From contig DLPD01000005.1 in NCBI GenBank assembly GCA_002479785.1, forward strand, positions 87,380 through 151,379: a DNA stretch of 64,000 nucleotides, in the 5' to 3' direction. The translations under genes and the position numbers were made by a program. This document shows, one piece after another, positions 1-7,327 of the stretch; within the stretch, counting starts at the first letter, position 1; the number at the start of each line of letters is the position of its first letter. This DNA is from Cytophagaceae bacterium UBA7467. Lineage in GTDB: Bacteria; Bacteroidota; Bacteroidia; Cytophagales; Spirosomataceae. The notes under the pieces were generated by a model, which was not told where the DNA came from, searched no databases, and worked only from the letters and a program-made list of their open reading frames with translations.

Positions 1-108
1 GTTTTCCAAGAAAATGGAATGTACAGATTGAAGGCTTCAAATAATTGCATATTTTTTATTTGTATTTGCATTTTATTTTTAATTTTGCCGTTCAATAAAT
101 CAAAAGCA

Positions 109-657
109 ATGAAAAAAGTCATTATTGGTTCTTTAGTGGGTGGTCTGATTATATTTATATGGCAGACCTTATCACACGTAGCATTTAATTTACACGAGCC
201 GGTTCAGCAGTACACCGCTAAACAAGATACGATTCTTCATTTCTTGAATAAACAGGAATTAGCGCCAGGAGGCTATATCATGCCTCGTATGAGTCATAAT
301 CAGTCCATGGAGGAATTAGAAGGATTTACAAAATCCATTGCAGGAAAACCTTGGGCACGCGTTATTTATTATCCATCCTATAAAACGGACATGACCATGA
401 ATATGATCCGTGGCTTTGCTGTGGATATATTGATCGTGTTTTTATTGGTTTGGATAATTTCTAAATTAAAGATTCCGCGTCGTTCTACCATAGTAGGAGT
501 CTCGATAGCGATTGGTTTTATGGCCTTTTGTAGTACCACCTACACCGAGCATATTTGGTATCCGGTGTATGATTTGCGCGCTCAATTGATTGATGCGGTA
601 GTTGCATGGGGGCTTTGTGGTTTTTGGTTAAGTAGGTATTTTGGCCAAAAAAATTAA
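109..657 (+). CDS. small membrane protein, function unknown
   Basis: The 182-residue protein starts at ATG 109 (MKKVIIGSLVGG). An in-frame ATG exists at 19, but the stretch between is a second hydrophobic segment that reads like a leader or untranslated region, and the MKK start fits the membrane-protein form better. There is one hydrophobic segment at the N-terminus, an extramembrane part of about 85 residues, and then two or three further hydrophobic segments towards the C-terminus. I do not recognise a catalytic motif. It looks like the uncharacterised four-helix membrane proteins of Bacteroidota. A strong terminator follows, so it is the last gene of its transcript. The upstream context lies outside the window. 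Confidence 0.6.
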   Translation: MKKVIIGSLVGGLIIFIWQTLSHVAFNLHEPVQQYTAKQDTILHFLNKQELAPGGYIMPRMSHNQSMEELEGFTKSIAGKPWARVIYYPSYKTDMTMNMIRGFAVDILIVFLLVWIISKLKIPRRSTIVGVSIAIGFMAFCSTTYTEHIWYPVYDLRAQLIDAVVAWGLCGFWLSRYFGQKN

Positions 658-661
658 TTCC

Positions 662-688
662 AAGGCTCCATCTGGAGCCTTTTTTCTT
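662..688 (+). terminator. intrinsic terminator after the first gene
   Basis: AAGGCTCC (662-669) and GGAGCCTT (674-681) form a perfect 8 bp stem with an ATCT loop, followed by a run of T. It sits 4 bases after the stop of the membrane-protein gene. Confidence 0.9.
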
Positions 689-717
689 ATCTTGCTATTT
701 CAAATATCTATTATTCA

Positions 718-2103
718 ATGAAAATCAAACACCTCATCATCGGATTGTTCGCGACTTTGTCAATCCAACCTGCTATGGCTCAAGATTATCCTACGGATTA
801 TTTAAGCCCTGAATTTCATGCAGGTCGTCGTGCTGCCTTTAAAGAGAAAATGTCTGACAAAGGCGTGGGTATCTTCTTTGCATCCCAAACACGTCAGCGT
901 AGTAATGACACCGAGTTTCAATACGCACAAAACAAAAATTTCTATTATTTGACAGGTTTGGAAGAGCCCAATGCTGTTTTATTGTTGTTTAAGCAACCTG
1001 TTACACTACTTGGGAAGACTGGTACGGAATTTATCTTTGTTCAAAACCGGGATCCATTTAAAGAATTATGGACAGGTAAAATTCTTGGAGTAGATGGTTT
1101 CAAAGCCAAAAGCAAGATGGAAAATGTGTTTATCAATGATCAATTTACCAGTTCTTCCATCTCCTTAGCCGGAGTGGATTCTGTGTATACTTTATATCGC
1201 ACAGAGGGGATATTCACTAAATACCAAGTAAAACCAGATCCTCTTTCTCGCATGGCTTCATTAGTGGATAGTTTAGTGATCTCGAATGCGAAGCCTTTGG
1301 CCTCCAGATCTACCTTAAATACGTTAAGAACTTTACGTGGAATCAAACAACCTGAAGAGATTGCACTCATTCAAAAGGCAGCATCTATCAGTGTATTAGG
1401 TCATAATGATGTGATGCGTGCGGTTAAACCAGGAATGAAAGAGTACCAGGCTCAGGCGATTATGGAATACCATTTCAAAAAGGAGGGTTCTGAATACCCA
1501 GGTTATAATAGTATTAATGGTGCCGCAGAAAATGCATGTGTTTTACATTATATAACGAATTTGAAAACCATTAAAGAGGGTGATTTATTATTGAGTGATT
1601 GCGCCGCAGAATACCACGGTTACTCTGCTGATGTCACAAGAACTGTTCCTGCTAATGGTAAATTCTCTGAAGCACAAAAAGCATTATATGAGATTGTACT
1701 TGCAGCTCAAGATGCAGGCATTGCAGCTTGTAAAGCGGGTGCTCCATTTAGCGATATAGACGCCGCATCTCGTGCGGTAGTGAATGCAGGCTTAATTAAA
1801 TTAGGTATCGTGTCAAATGAGAAAGAAGCGCGTATGTATTTCCCACATGGTACTTCGCATCACTTAGGCTTGGACGTTCACGATTTAGGACCTCGCGTTC
1901 TAGCTCCAGGCGTAGTAGTTACTGTTGAGCCGGGTATTTACATTCCAGCTGGAAGTAAATGTGATAAGAAATGGTGGAATATAGGTATTCGTATCGAAGA
2001 TGATATTTTAATCACCGAAAAAGGAAATGTAAATCTATCTCAAGGTTCTCCTCGTACGGTGGCAGAAATCGAAAAGATGGCGGCACAGAAAAGTGTATTT
2101 TAA
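718..2103 (+). CDS. secreted Xaa-Pro aminopeptidase (M24 family)
   Basis: The 461-residue protein is a metallopeptidase of family M24 that removes an N-terminal residue before proline. Residues 1-22 are a signal peptide ending AMA-Q, so the enzyme is probably periplasmic. An aminopeptidase-P N-terminal domain occupies about residues 30-190 and the pita-bread catalytic domain about 215-450. The five metal ligands are visible: two Asp in the SDCAAEYHGYSADVTR stretch, His in FPHGTSHHLGLDVHD, Glu in VTVEPGIYIP and Glu in GIRIEDDILIT. It stands alone between two terminators. The family is certain; the preferred substrate is inferred. Confidence 0.92.
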   Translation: MKIKHLIIGLFATLSIQPAMAQDYPTDYLSPEFHAGRRAAFKEKMSDKGVGIFFASQTRQRSNDTEFQYAQNKNFYYLTGLEEPNAVLLLFKQPVTLLGKTGTEFIFVQNRDPFKELWTGKILGVDGFKAKSKMENVFINDQFTSSSISLAGVDSVYTLYRTEGIFTKYQVKPDPLSRMASLVDSLVISNAKPLASRSTLNTLRTLRGIKQPEEIALIQKAASISVLGHNDVMRAVKPGMKEYQAQAIMEYHFKKEGSEYPGYNSINGAAENACVLHYITNLKTIKEGDLLLSDCAAEYHGYSADVTRTVPANGKFSEAQKALYEIVLAAQDAGIAACKAGAPFSDIDAASRAVVNAGLIKLGIVSNEKEARMYFPHGTSHHLGLDVHDLGPRVLAPGVVVTVEPGIYIPAGSKCDKKWWNIGIRIEDDILITEKGNVNLSQGSPRTVAEIEKMAAQKSVF

Positions 2104-2120
2104 TCTTTTGTAATTAGTAT

Positions 2121-2152
2121 AAAAAAAGCCCCAAATTCTTGGGGCTTTTTTA
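2121..2152. terminator. bidirectional terminator between aminopeptidase and tmRNA
   Basis: The stem AGCCCCAA/TTGGGGCT around an ATTC loop is flanked by A7 and T6 runs, so it can end transcription from both directions. It separates two convergent genes. Confidence 0.9.
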
Positions 2153-2157
2153 TTGTC

Positions 2158-2526
2158 TGGTGGAATCGGAGGGACTCGAACCCTCGTCCAAACCTAGAGA
2201 ACTGCTGCTTTCTACACGTTTAGATTTGATTGATTTTCGATGCTAAATAGGTTCAAATCAGACCTTACCTAACACTTATCCTCTGGATACTACTGAACCG
2301 TTAGAGAAATCGGATTCAGCGACTCTGCATGTCGACGCTCAGAATCCCCCGTCGGCAGAGTTTGGACAGGGCTGAACGATGGCAATTGGTTAGTCTATCA
2401 GACTAAGCAGCCATGGCATACGAAGTATTGCCAGCTATAATTCGAAGGTTTTTTTAACAGGAAATGCCTACAACTCCCGACGTGCTTACAACCGGACTAC
2501 ATAAGCTGTCAAAACCGGTCGATCCC
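2158..2526 (-). ncRNA. ssrA: transfer-messenger RNA (tmRNA)
   Basis: Read on the minus strand, the RNA begins GGGATCGACC and ends CGATTCCACCA. The two ends pair over seven bases (one G-U) to give an alanine-tRNA-like acceptor, and a T-arm with GGTTCGAGTCC precedes the 3' end. The encoded CCA is at 2158-2160. The tag frame runs from 2435 down to the TAG at 2403-2405 and reads AGNTSYAMAA, close to the SYAMAA tags of Cytophaga relatives. Stem-rich pseudoknot regions follow. It frees stalled ribosomes and marks the unfinished protein for degradation. The resume codon could be GCT or the following GGC. Confidence 0.96.
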
Positions 2527-2537
2527 ATTTAGAAGTA

Positions 2538-2545
2538 CAAAGATA
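2538..2545 (-). promoter_or_regulatory. -7 promoter box of tmRNA
   Basis: Read on the minus strand this is TATCTTTG, a match to the Bacteroidota TAnnTTTG box, ending 11 bases before the tmRNA 5' end. The -33 element would lie across the stop of the Lrp-type gene; no clear TTG is visible there. Confidence 0.7.
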
Positions 2546-2551
2546 CATAAT

Positions 2552-3022
2552 TTAAACAGGTAAAGCAGTAGTTTGTTTGATTTCGTCCATCACAAACAAG
2601 GTACTGATATGGGCTACCGATGGCAGCACGGCTAATTTTTCTTGGTAAAATTGATTGTAGCTTTCAACATCAGCACTCACAACGTTTAAATAATAGTCAA
2701 AGTTACCTGACACTAAATGGCATGAGGTTACTTCTGGGAAGTTGAGAATAGCTGACTCGAATTCGCGAAAGTTTTTTCGGTTTTGTTTTTCCAAAGTGAC
2801 TTGACAATGCACTAAAAGGCCTAGATTTAGTTTCTTGCGATTTAATAACGCCACATAACCGTGGATGTACCCATCTGATTCCATTCGTTTGATGCGATCG
2901 TGCGTGGGGCTAAGAGATAAATTTACTTGTTCAGAGATCTCTTTGAGCGTTTTTTGGCTATCATTTTGGATGATTTGTAATATTTTATAATCTAATTCAT
3001 CGAGGTTAGTATTTTTTGCCAT
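2552..3022 (-). CDS. Lrp/AsnC family transcriptional regulator
   Basis: The 156-residue protein has the standard two-domain form of the family: an N-terminal winged helix-turn-helix (about residues 5-65, with LDELDYKILQIIQNDSQKT and the recognition part SLSPTHDRIKRME) and a C-terminal RAM ligand-binding domain (about 70-150, with VSGNFDYYLNVV). It is divergent from alanine dehydrogenase with a 205-base AT-rich gap. In many bacteria an Lrp-type regulator next to ald (often named AldR) controls it in response to amino acids, so the same job is inferred here. The gap holds several ATATT repeats that could be binding sites. Confidence 0.92.
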   Translation of the reverse strand: MAKNTNLDELDYKILQIIQNDSQKTLKEISEQVNLSLSPTHDRIKRMESDGYIHGYVALLNRKKLNLGLLVHCQVTLEKQNRKNFREFESAILNFPEVTSCHLVSGNFDYYLNVVSADVESYNQFYQEKLAVLPSVAHISTLFVMDEIKQTTALPV

Positions 3023-3143
3023 AAAGTTTTCGGTTTTCCGCTTCGAAATGCGACAATAATCTTAATATTTCTTGTATAAGTAAATTTATGCAGAAAATAT
3101 TACTTATTATATATCAATATGCAAAATATTTTATTGTCATATC

Positions 3144-3227
3144 TATATTTGTAGTGTATTATACTTCATCAAAGGTAAAGGCCAGCGGATTTTTTTTCGG
3201 TGGCCTTTCTTTTATAATAGAAATGTT
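3144..3227 (+). promoter_or_regulatory. promoter box and hairpin leader of alanine dehydrogenase
   Basis: TATATTTG at 3144-3151 matches the TAnnTTTG box. About 25 bases later AAAGGCCA (3177-3184) and TGGCCTTT (3201-3208) form an 8 bp stem with a 16-base loop, followed by CTTTTATA, and the start codon is at 3228. The hairpin thus lies inside the likely transcript leader and looks like a terminator or attenuator. A role in ald control is inference. Confidence 0.5.
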
Positions 3228-4313
3228 ATGGTTATTGGTGTCCCTAAAGAAATTAAAATTCAGGAGTTTCGGGTAGGCTTAACTCCGGCAGGTGTTCAAG
3301 GCTTAACGGCTATTGGACATCATGTATATGTGCAAGCTAGTGCTGGAGAAGGTTCTGGCCTTTCAGATGCACAATATGTAGAGGCAGGTGCGGTTATTTT
3401 AGCCACAGCTGCTGAAGTATATGCCATAGCCGATATGATTGTCAAGGTGAAAGAACCTTTGGCAGTCGAATTTCCACTTATTAAAAAGAACCAAATTTTA
3501 TTTACTTATTTCCATTTCGCCGCGTCTCGTGAACTAACCTCCGCTATGCTAAGTTCTGGTGCGGTTTGTATTGCTTATGAGACCGTGGAGTTAGCGGATC
3601 GTAGTTTACCTCTTTTGACCCCGATGTCGGAGGTGGCCGGACGTATGGCTATTCAAGTGGGGGCCTTTTACTTAGGGAAACCTCAGGGTGGAAAAGGAAA
3701 GTTACTAGGAGGTGTCCCTGGGGTGAAACCTGCGAATGTATTAATACTTGGTGGAGGAGTAGTAGGAACCCAAGCAGCGAAGATGGCGTCCGGATTAGGA
3801 GCTAATGTGACGATTATGGATACGAATTTAGCGCGTTTACGTTATTTAGATGAGGTAATGCCAGCTAATGTCTCCACGCAATTTTCTACTTCTTATGCGA
3901 TTCAGGAAGCATTACCCACCGTTGATTTGGTGATAGGTGCAGTTTTATTGCATGGTGCCAAAGCGCCACATCTCATTAAACGAGATGATTTGAAGAAGAT
4001 GGCTCCTGGTACGGTTTTAGTAGATGTTGCGGTCGATCAGGGTGGATGTATTGAAACATGTAAACCTACAACCCACGAGAATCCAATTTTTGAAATCGAT
4101 GGAATTGTTCATTATTGCGTGGCTAATATGCCAGGAGCGGTTCCACAAACCTCCACGATGGCTTTGACGCAGGCTACATTGCCCTATGTGCACCTGTTAG
4201 CTAATTTGGGTTGGACGGAGGCTTGCATCCAAAATGAAGCCTTAAATAAAGGATTGACGATCTATGATAGTAAACTTTTCCATCCTGGAGTTGCAGCTGC
4301 CTTTAATTTATAG
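3228..4313 (+). CDS. ald: alanine dehydrogenase
   Basis: The 361-residue protein catalyses NAD-dependent conversion between L-alanine and pyruvate plus ammonium. The start MVIGVPKEIK is the family start. Catalytic Lys75 (in IVKVKEP) and His96 (in FTYFHFAAS) are at the family positions. The Rossmann fold with the NAD-binding loop LILGGGVVGTQAAKMA lies near residues 172-187. The length is normal (about 370). It is divergent from an Lrp-type regulator that probably controls it. Its last 6 bases overlap the end of the convergent helicase gene, with no terminator between. Confidence 0.97.
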   Translation: MVIGVPKEIKIQEFRVGLTPAGVQGLTAIGHHVYVQASAGEGSGLSDAQYVEAGAVILATAAEVYAIADMIVKVKEPLAVEFPLIKKNQILFTYFHFAASRELTSAMLSSGAVCIAYETVELADRSLPLLTPMSEVAGRMAIQVGAFYLGKPQGGKGKLLGGVPGVKPANVLILGGGVVGTQAAKMASGLGANVTIMDTNLARLRYLDEVMPANVSTQFSTSYAIQEALPTVDLVIGAVLLHGAKAPHLIKRDDLKKMAPGTVLVDVAVDQGGCIETCKPTTHENPIFEIDGIVHYCVANMPGAVPQTSTMALTQATLPYVHLLANLGWTEACIQNEALNKGLTIYDSKLFHPGVAAAFNL

Positions 4314-5744
4314 GGGAAAGAATCTTTCATGAAAGTTGACTAAGAAGATTTCATGACTTGCCCGCGTAATAGCGGTATATAACCAACGCAAGTATTCTGC
4401 ATCTATCTGATCCTCTTTTAGATACCCTTGATCTACAAAAACAGCTGACCATTGTCCACCTTGTGATTTATGAACCGTCAAGGCATAAGCGAATTTTACT
4501 TGCAAAGCATTCAAATAAGGGTCTTTTCGGATGGCTTCAGTCCGTTCTTTTTTCTTAGGAATATGAGCGTAATCTTCGCAAACAGAGTCATACAACTTTT
4601 TGTTAGCTTCTCTACCTAGTGCTGATTCAGCAGAATGCAAGGTTGCTAAAAGGATTTTTGCCTCAATGGGCGGATGGTCTTCATAATCACATAACCGTAG
4701 GGAAACATCCAAAAAGCGTTGTCCGTGCATTTCCTCCTCTCGTTTAATTTTCATGACCTCCACAAAATCTCCATTGGCTAAGAATCCCGCAGGAGAATCC
4801 TCGTCTAACCAATGGTAATTATTACGAACGATCATGAGTAAATCGCCACTAGAAATTTCATCCTCTTGGTACAGAATGGTTCTTCGAACGAATTCATTCA
4901 GCTGAACCGCACTCTTATTAGATCGGGTCAGAATAATCGTTTCTTCCTTCCCAAACTTCTTATAGGCGTAATGCATTCCATCCTCCATCTTTTCTCCCGT
5001 CATCCGGAAGATATCTTTGAAGGATTTGGTATTAAATTGAATGGCTGTTGAATTAGCTAAAAGCAATTGCCTTAAGGCGGTCGCATTGAATAATATTCCA
5101 GAATCCAAATCTTGACGCATGACATCTGTTAACTCATGATCCAACACCTCCATATGGAATTCTGACGCTATATAATCTCTAGAAAGGGCAGGAGAGAGAC
5201 TTTTTCCTACGGGTGGCAATTGAGCCGTATCACCCACAAAAATTAATTTATTACCCGTATGGCCATTCTCAGGATTCGTAAATACGTATTCGATTAAATC
5301 AGTTAGCAAGCTATTCGTGCCAAAATCCGATTCATCCGTAATCATCGACGCCTCATCCACGATAAAGATCGTGTTTGTGGCATAATTATTCATACGTTGA
5401 AACTGGAGTGCTCCTGAATGTGGATTGCTGACTTGTCTATAAATCTTTTTGTGAATAGTGCTCGCTTTCTTCTTTGAGTAATTGGCCATTACTTTGGCTG
5501 CACGACCCGTAGGAGCTAATAGTTGTGTTTTATAACCAAAAGCAGGCAAAATTTTTATCAAAGTAGAAATGACCGTGGTCTTTCCTGTACCCGCATATCC
5601 TTTAATGATAAAGGTTAAGGGTGCCCATTCGTCTTTATTAAGCACAAAAGTACTTAACTTTTGAAACAGCGACGCCTGGGAAGGAGTAGGTTCAAAAGGA
5701 AACTTTTGGTGCAATAAAAAGCTGGGACTTTTTTCTGTGGACAT
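4308..5744 (-). CDS. RecD-like DNA helicase (superfamily 1)
   Basis: The 478-residue protein is an ATP-dependent helicase. The Walker A motif GYAGTGKTT is at residues 49-57, a Walker B FIVDEAS near 129, a GDTAQLPP motif near 170, and the C-terminal UvrD-type box has TVHKSQGGQW and YTAITRASHEIFLV. It resembles the short stand-alone RecD/Dda-like helicases of Bacteroidota and lacks the N-terminal domain of RecBCD RecD. No recB or recC is nearby. It is the last gene of the alaS-pabB-pabC operon, 8 bases after pabC. Its cellular role, probably repair or replication restart, is inferred. Confidence 0.85.
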   Translation of the reverse strand: MSTEKSPSFLLHQKFPFEPTPSQASLFQKLSTFVLNKDEWAPLTFIIKGYAGTGKTTVISTLIKILPAFGYKTQLLAPTGRAAKVMANYSKKKASTIHKKIYRQVSNPHSGALQFQRMNNYATNTIFIVDEASMITDESDFGTNSLLTDLIEYVFTNPENGHTGNKLIFVGDTAQLPPVGKSLSPALSRDYIASEFHMEVLDHELTDVMRQDLDSGILFNATALRQLLLANSTAIQFNTKSFKDIFRMTGEKMEDGMHYAYKKFGKEETIILTRSNKSAVQLNEFVRRTILYQEDEISSGDLLMIVRNNYHWLDEDSPAGFLANGDFVEVMKIKREEEMHGQRFLDVSLRLCDYEDHPPIEAKILLATLHSAESALGREANKKLYDSVCEDYAHIPKKKERTEAIRKDPYLNALQVKFAYALTVHKSQGGQWSAVFVDQGYLKEDQIDAEYLRWLYTAITRASHEIFLVNFHERFFPL

Positions 5745-5752
5745 TTGTCAAT

Positions 5753-6352
5753 TTACAAAATAGAATCGGCTACTGATAGTGAATTTTCCAGCGAAAGTGG
5801 TCGAAATACATTTATTAAACAAACGCGCTCATAGGAGGCTAATTCTTCGACAAAAATATCAGTTTCTTCTATTTCTTCCTCGATAATCAATCTCGCCCTG
5901 GTCGTTCCCCAATGCAATGGATCTTCAGGCGTATACCAAATTCCGTCTTTTAAAAACGCTAAATTCGCCATGCTGCAATCTTGCACCTTTCCATCTTTCA
6001 CGAAAATGACTTCATCTGCTTCTGGATGTGCCTCTAAAAAGGTTTGAAAAAAGCCTCTTTCTGCCCATTTGAAGCCATAATCGATTTCGCCGGTATCCAC
6101 TAAGGCGAAACGCTTGATCTCCTTCTTGGTGTAGGGTAATATTTCAATCTTTTCAGGATCTTCTTGGTAAGTAATGCGAAGCCGATGTGTTCCATCTGCA
6201 GGAAGGGTTTGTGACGAGACAAGTTCTGCTACATCAAAGGGTTCCCATTCCGGAAAAAATTGGTCGAATGTTTCGTTCACCCGCATCTGGTGAAAATCCA
6301 GATGTTGCGCTTTTCCATCGAGTATGCAAATGGTTTCTAAGAATGAGAACAT
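5753..6352 (-). CDS. pabC: aminodeoxychorismate lyase-like class IV aminotransferase
   Basis: The 199-residue protein belongs to the PLP-dependent class IV fold. Lys95, in DYGFKWAERG, is the likely cofactor lysine, and QDCSMANLAF matches the phosphate-binding region, with Asp in place of the usual Glu. At 199 residues it is shorter than E. coli PabC (269), mainly at the N-terminus. It begins 1 base after pabB, and this pairing supports the reaction that releases p-aminobenzoate and pyruvate from aminodeoxychorismate, for folate. A branched-chain aminotransferase-like activity cannot be excluded from sequence alone. Confidence 0.82.
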   Translation of the reverse strand: MFSFLETICILDGKAQHLDFHQMRVNETFDQFFPEWEPFDVAELVSSQTLPADGTHRLRITYQEDPEKIEILPYTKKEIKRFALVDTGEIDYGFKWAERGFFQTFLEAHPEADEVIFVKDGKVQDCSMANLAFLKDGIWYTPEDPLHWGTTRARLIIEEEIEETDIFVEELASYERVCLINVFRPLSLENSLSVADSIL

Positions 6353-6353
6353 A

Positions 6354-7322
6354 TTAAAAGGGGAGATAAACTTTTTGGATTAATTCGTCGTATTCTTTTT
6401 TGACATCTGAAAATACGGTGATGCCGCCACCGCTTTTGAAAACGTGACTGTCCGATTGTTTTTCGATAAATCGAATCATTACACCAGAATTAAAGGACTC
6501 ACCATCAAATTTACCCATAATTCCGGTATAAAACCCTCGTTCATACTGTTCTGCTTCCTTGATGAGTTGCATGGTTGCTTTTTTAGGTGCTCCGGTAATG
6601 GATCCAGCGGGTAATAATTCCAGCAAAATAGACCCGTATTTTCCTCGAAAGGTGGGGATTAATTCGCCGGTGATTTTAGACGACATCTGCCAGAGTTCCC
6701 CCGTATTTGTTTTCACCTTGTCTATATACTGGTATTTTTCTACTCGTATCGGGTAGGCCACTTTGCTCAAATCATTTCGGATTAAATCCACAATAGTCGC
6801 ATGTTCTGCTTTCTCTTTGGGATCATTTTGAAGTTGTGAAGCCTGATTAGTTGAATTTACTTCAAGCGTGCCCTTCATAGGGAAAGACGCTATTTCATTT
6901 CCATGAATTCGGACAAATGTTTCAGGAGAAAAGGAGGTAAAATGATTATTTACCAAAATTTTATAGGCAGCCTCTGCTTTATCGTAAATCTGTTTTAGTG
7001 TTAATGGAGTTTCAATACTTGTTTCAGCTGTTAAATTCAGAAGAAATGAATCACCCCGCTTTAATCCAGCTTGGACAAGATTAAATTTTTCAGCATACGA
7101 TTCGAATGTAAGAGGATATTTATGAAAGGATACCTGTTCAGATGGAACACCGGATCCATCAAATTCAAAAAATATACCCAAGTCATGAGCCTCTTGCTCG
7201 CAACCGGCCCAAGCCTTCTCTAAGGAATAGTCTACAAAAAAGACAAAAGGAATCCCCTTTTCACCCCAAAAGTCCAGCTGTTTAGCTACCTCTGTAAAGG
7301 GTGAAAAGGGGATTGATTTCAT
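6354..7322 (-). CDS. pabB: aminodeoxychorismate synthase component I
   Basis: The 322-residue protein consists of the chorismate-binding domain only. The PMKGT motif with Lys150 corresponds to the PIKGT lysine that distinguishes PabB from anthranilate synthase TrpE. The C-terminal motif includes PAGSITGAPKKATMQLIKEA and GFYTGIMGKF. It adds an amino group to chorismate on the way to folate. The glutamine amidotransferase partner PabA is not in this window and may be shared with TrpG elsewhere. It begins 5 bases after the alaS stop and is almost certainly co-transcribed with alaS and pabC. Confidence 0.9.
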   Translation of the reverse strand: MKSIPFSPFTEVAKQLDFWGEKGIPFVFFVDYSLEKAWAGCEQEAHDLGIFFEFDGSGVPSEQVSFHKYPLTFESYAEKFNLVQAGLKRGDSFLLNLTAETSIETPLTLKQIYDKAEAAYKILVNNHFTSFSPETFVRIHGNEIASFPMKGTLEVNSTNQASQLQNDPKEKAEHATIVDLIRNDLSKVAYPIRVEKYQYIDKVKTNTGELWQMSSKITGELIPTFRGKYGSILLELLPAGSITGAPKKATMQLIKEAEQYERGFYTGIMGKFDGESFNSGVMIRFIEKQSDSHVFKSGGGITVFSDVKKEYDELIQKVYLPF

Positions 7323-7327
7323 GGAAT

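Noticed and set aside
3088..3276. 62-codon frame upstream of and overlapping alanine dehydrogenase
   Set aside because: It overlaps the start of ald in another frame, covers the promoter box and hairpin, and its hydrophobic composition reflects AT-rich DNA.
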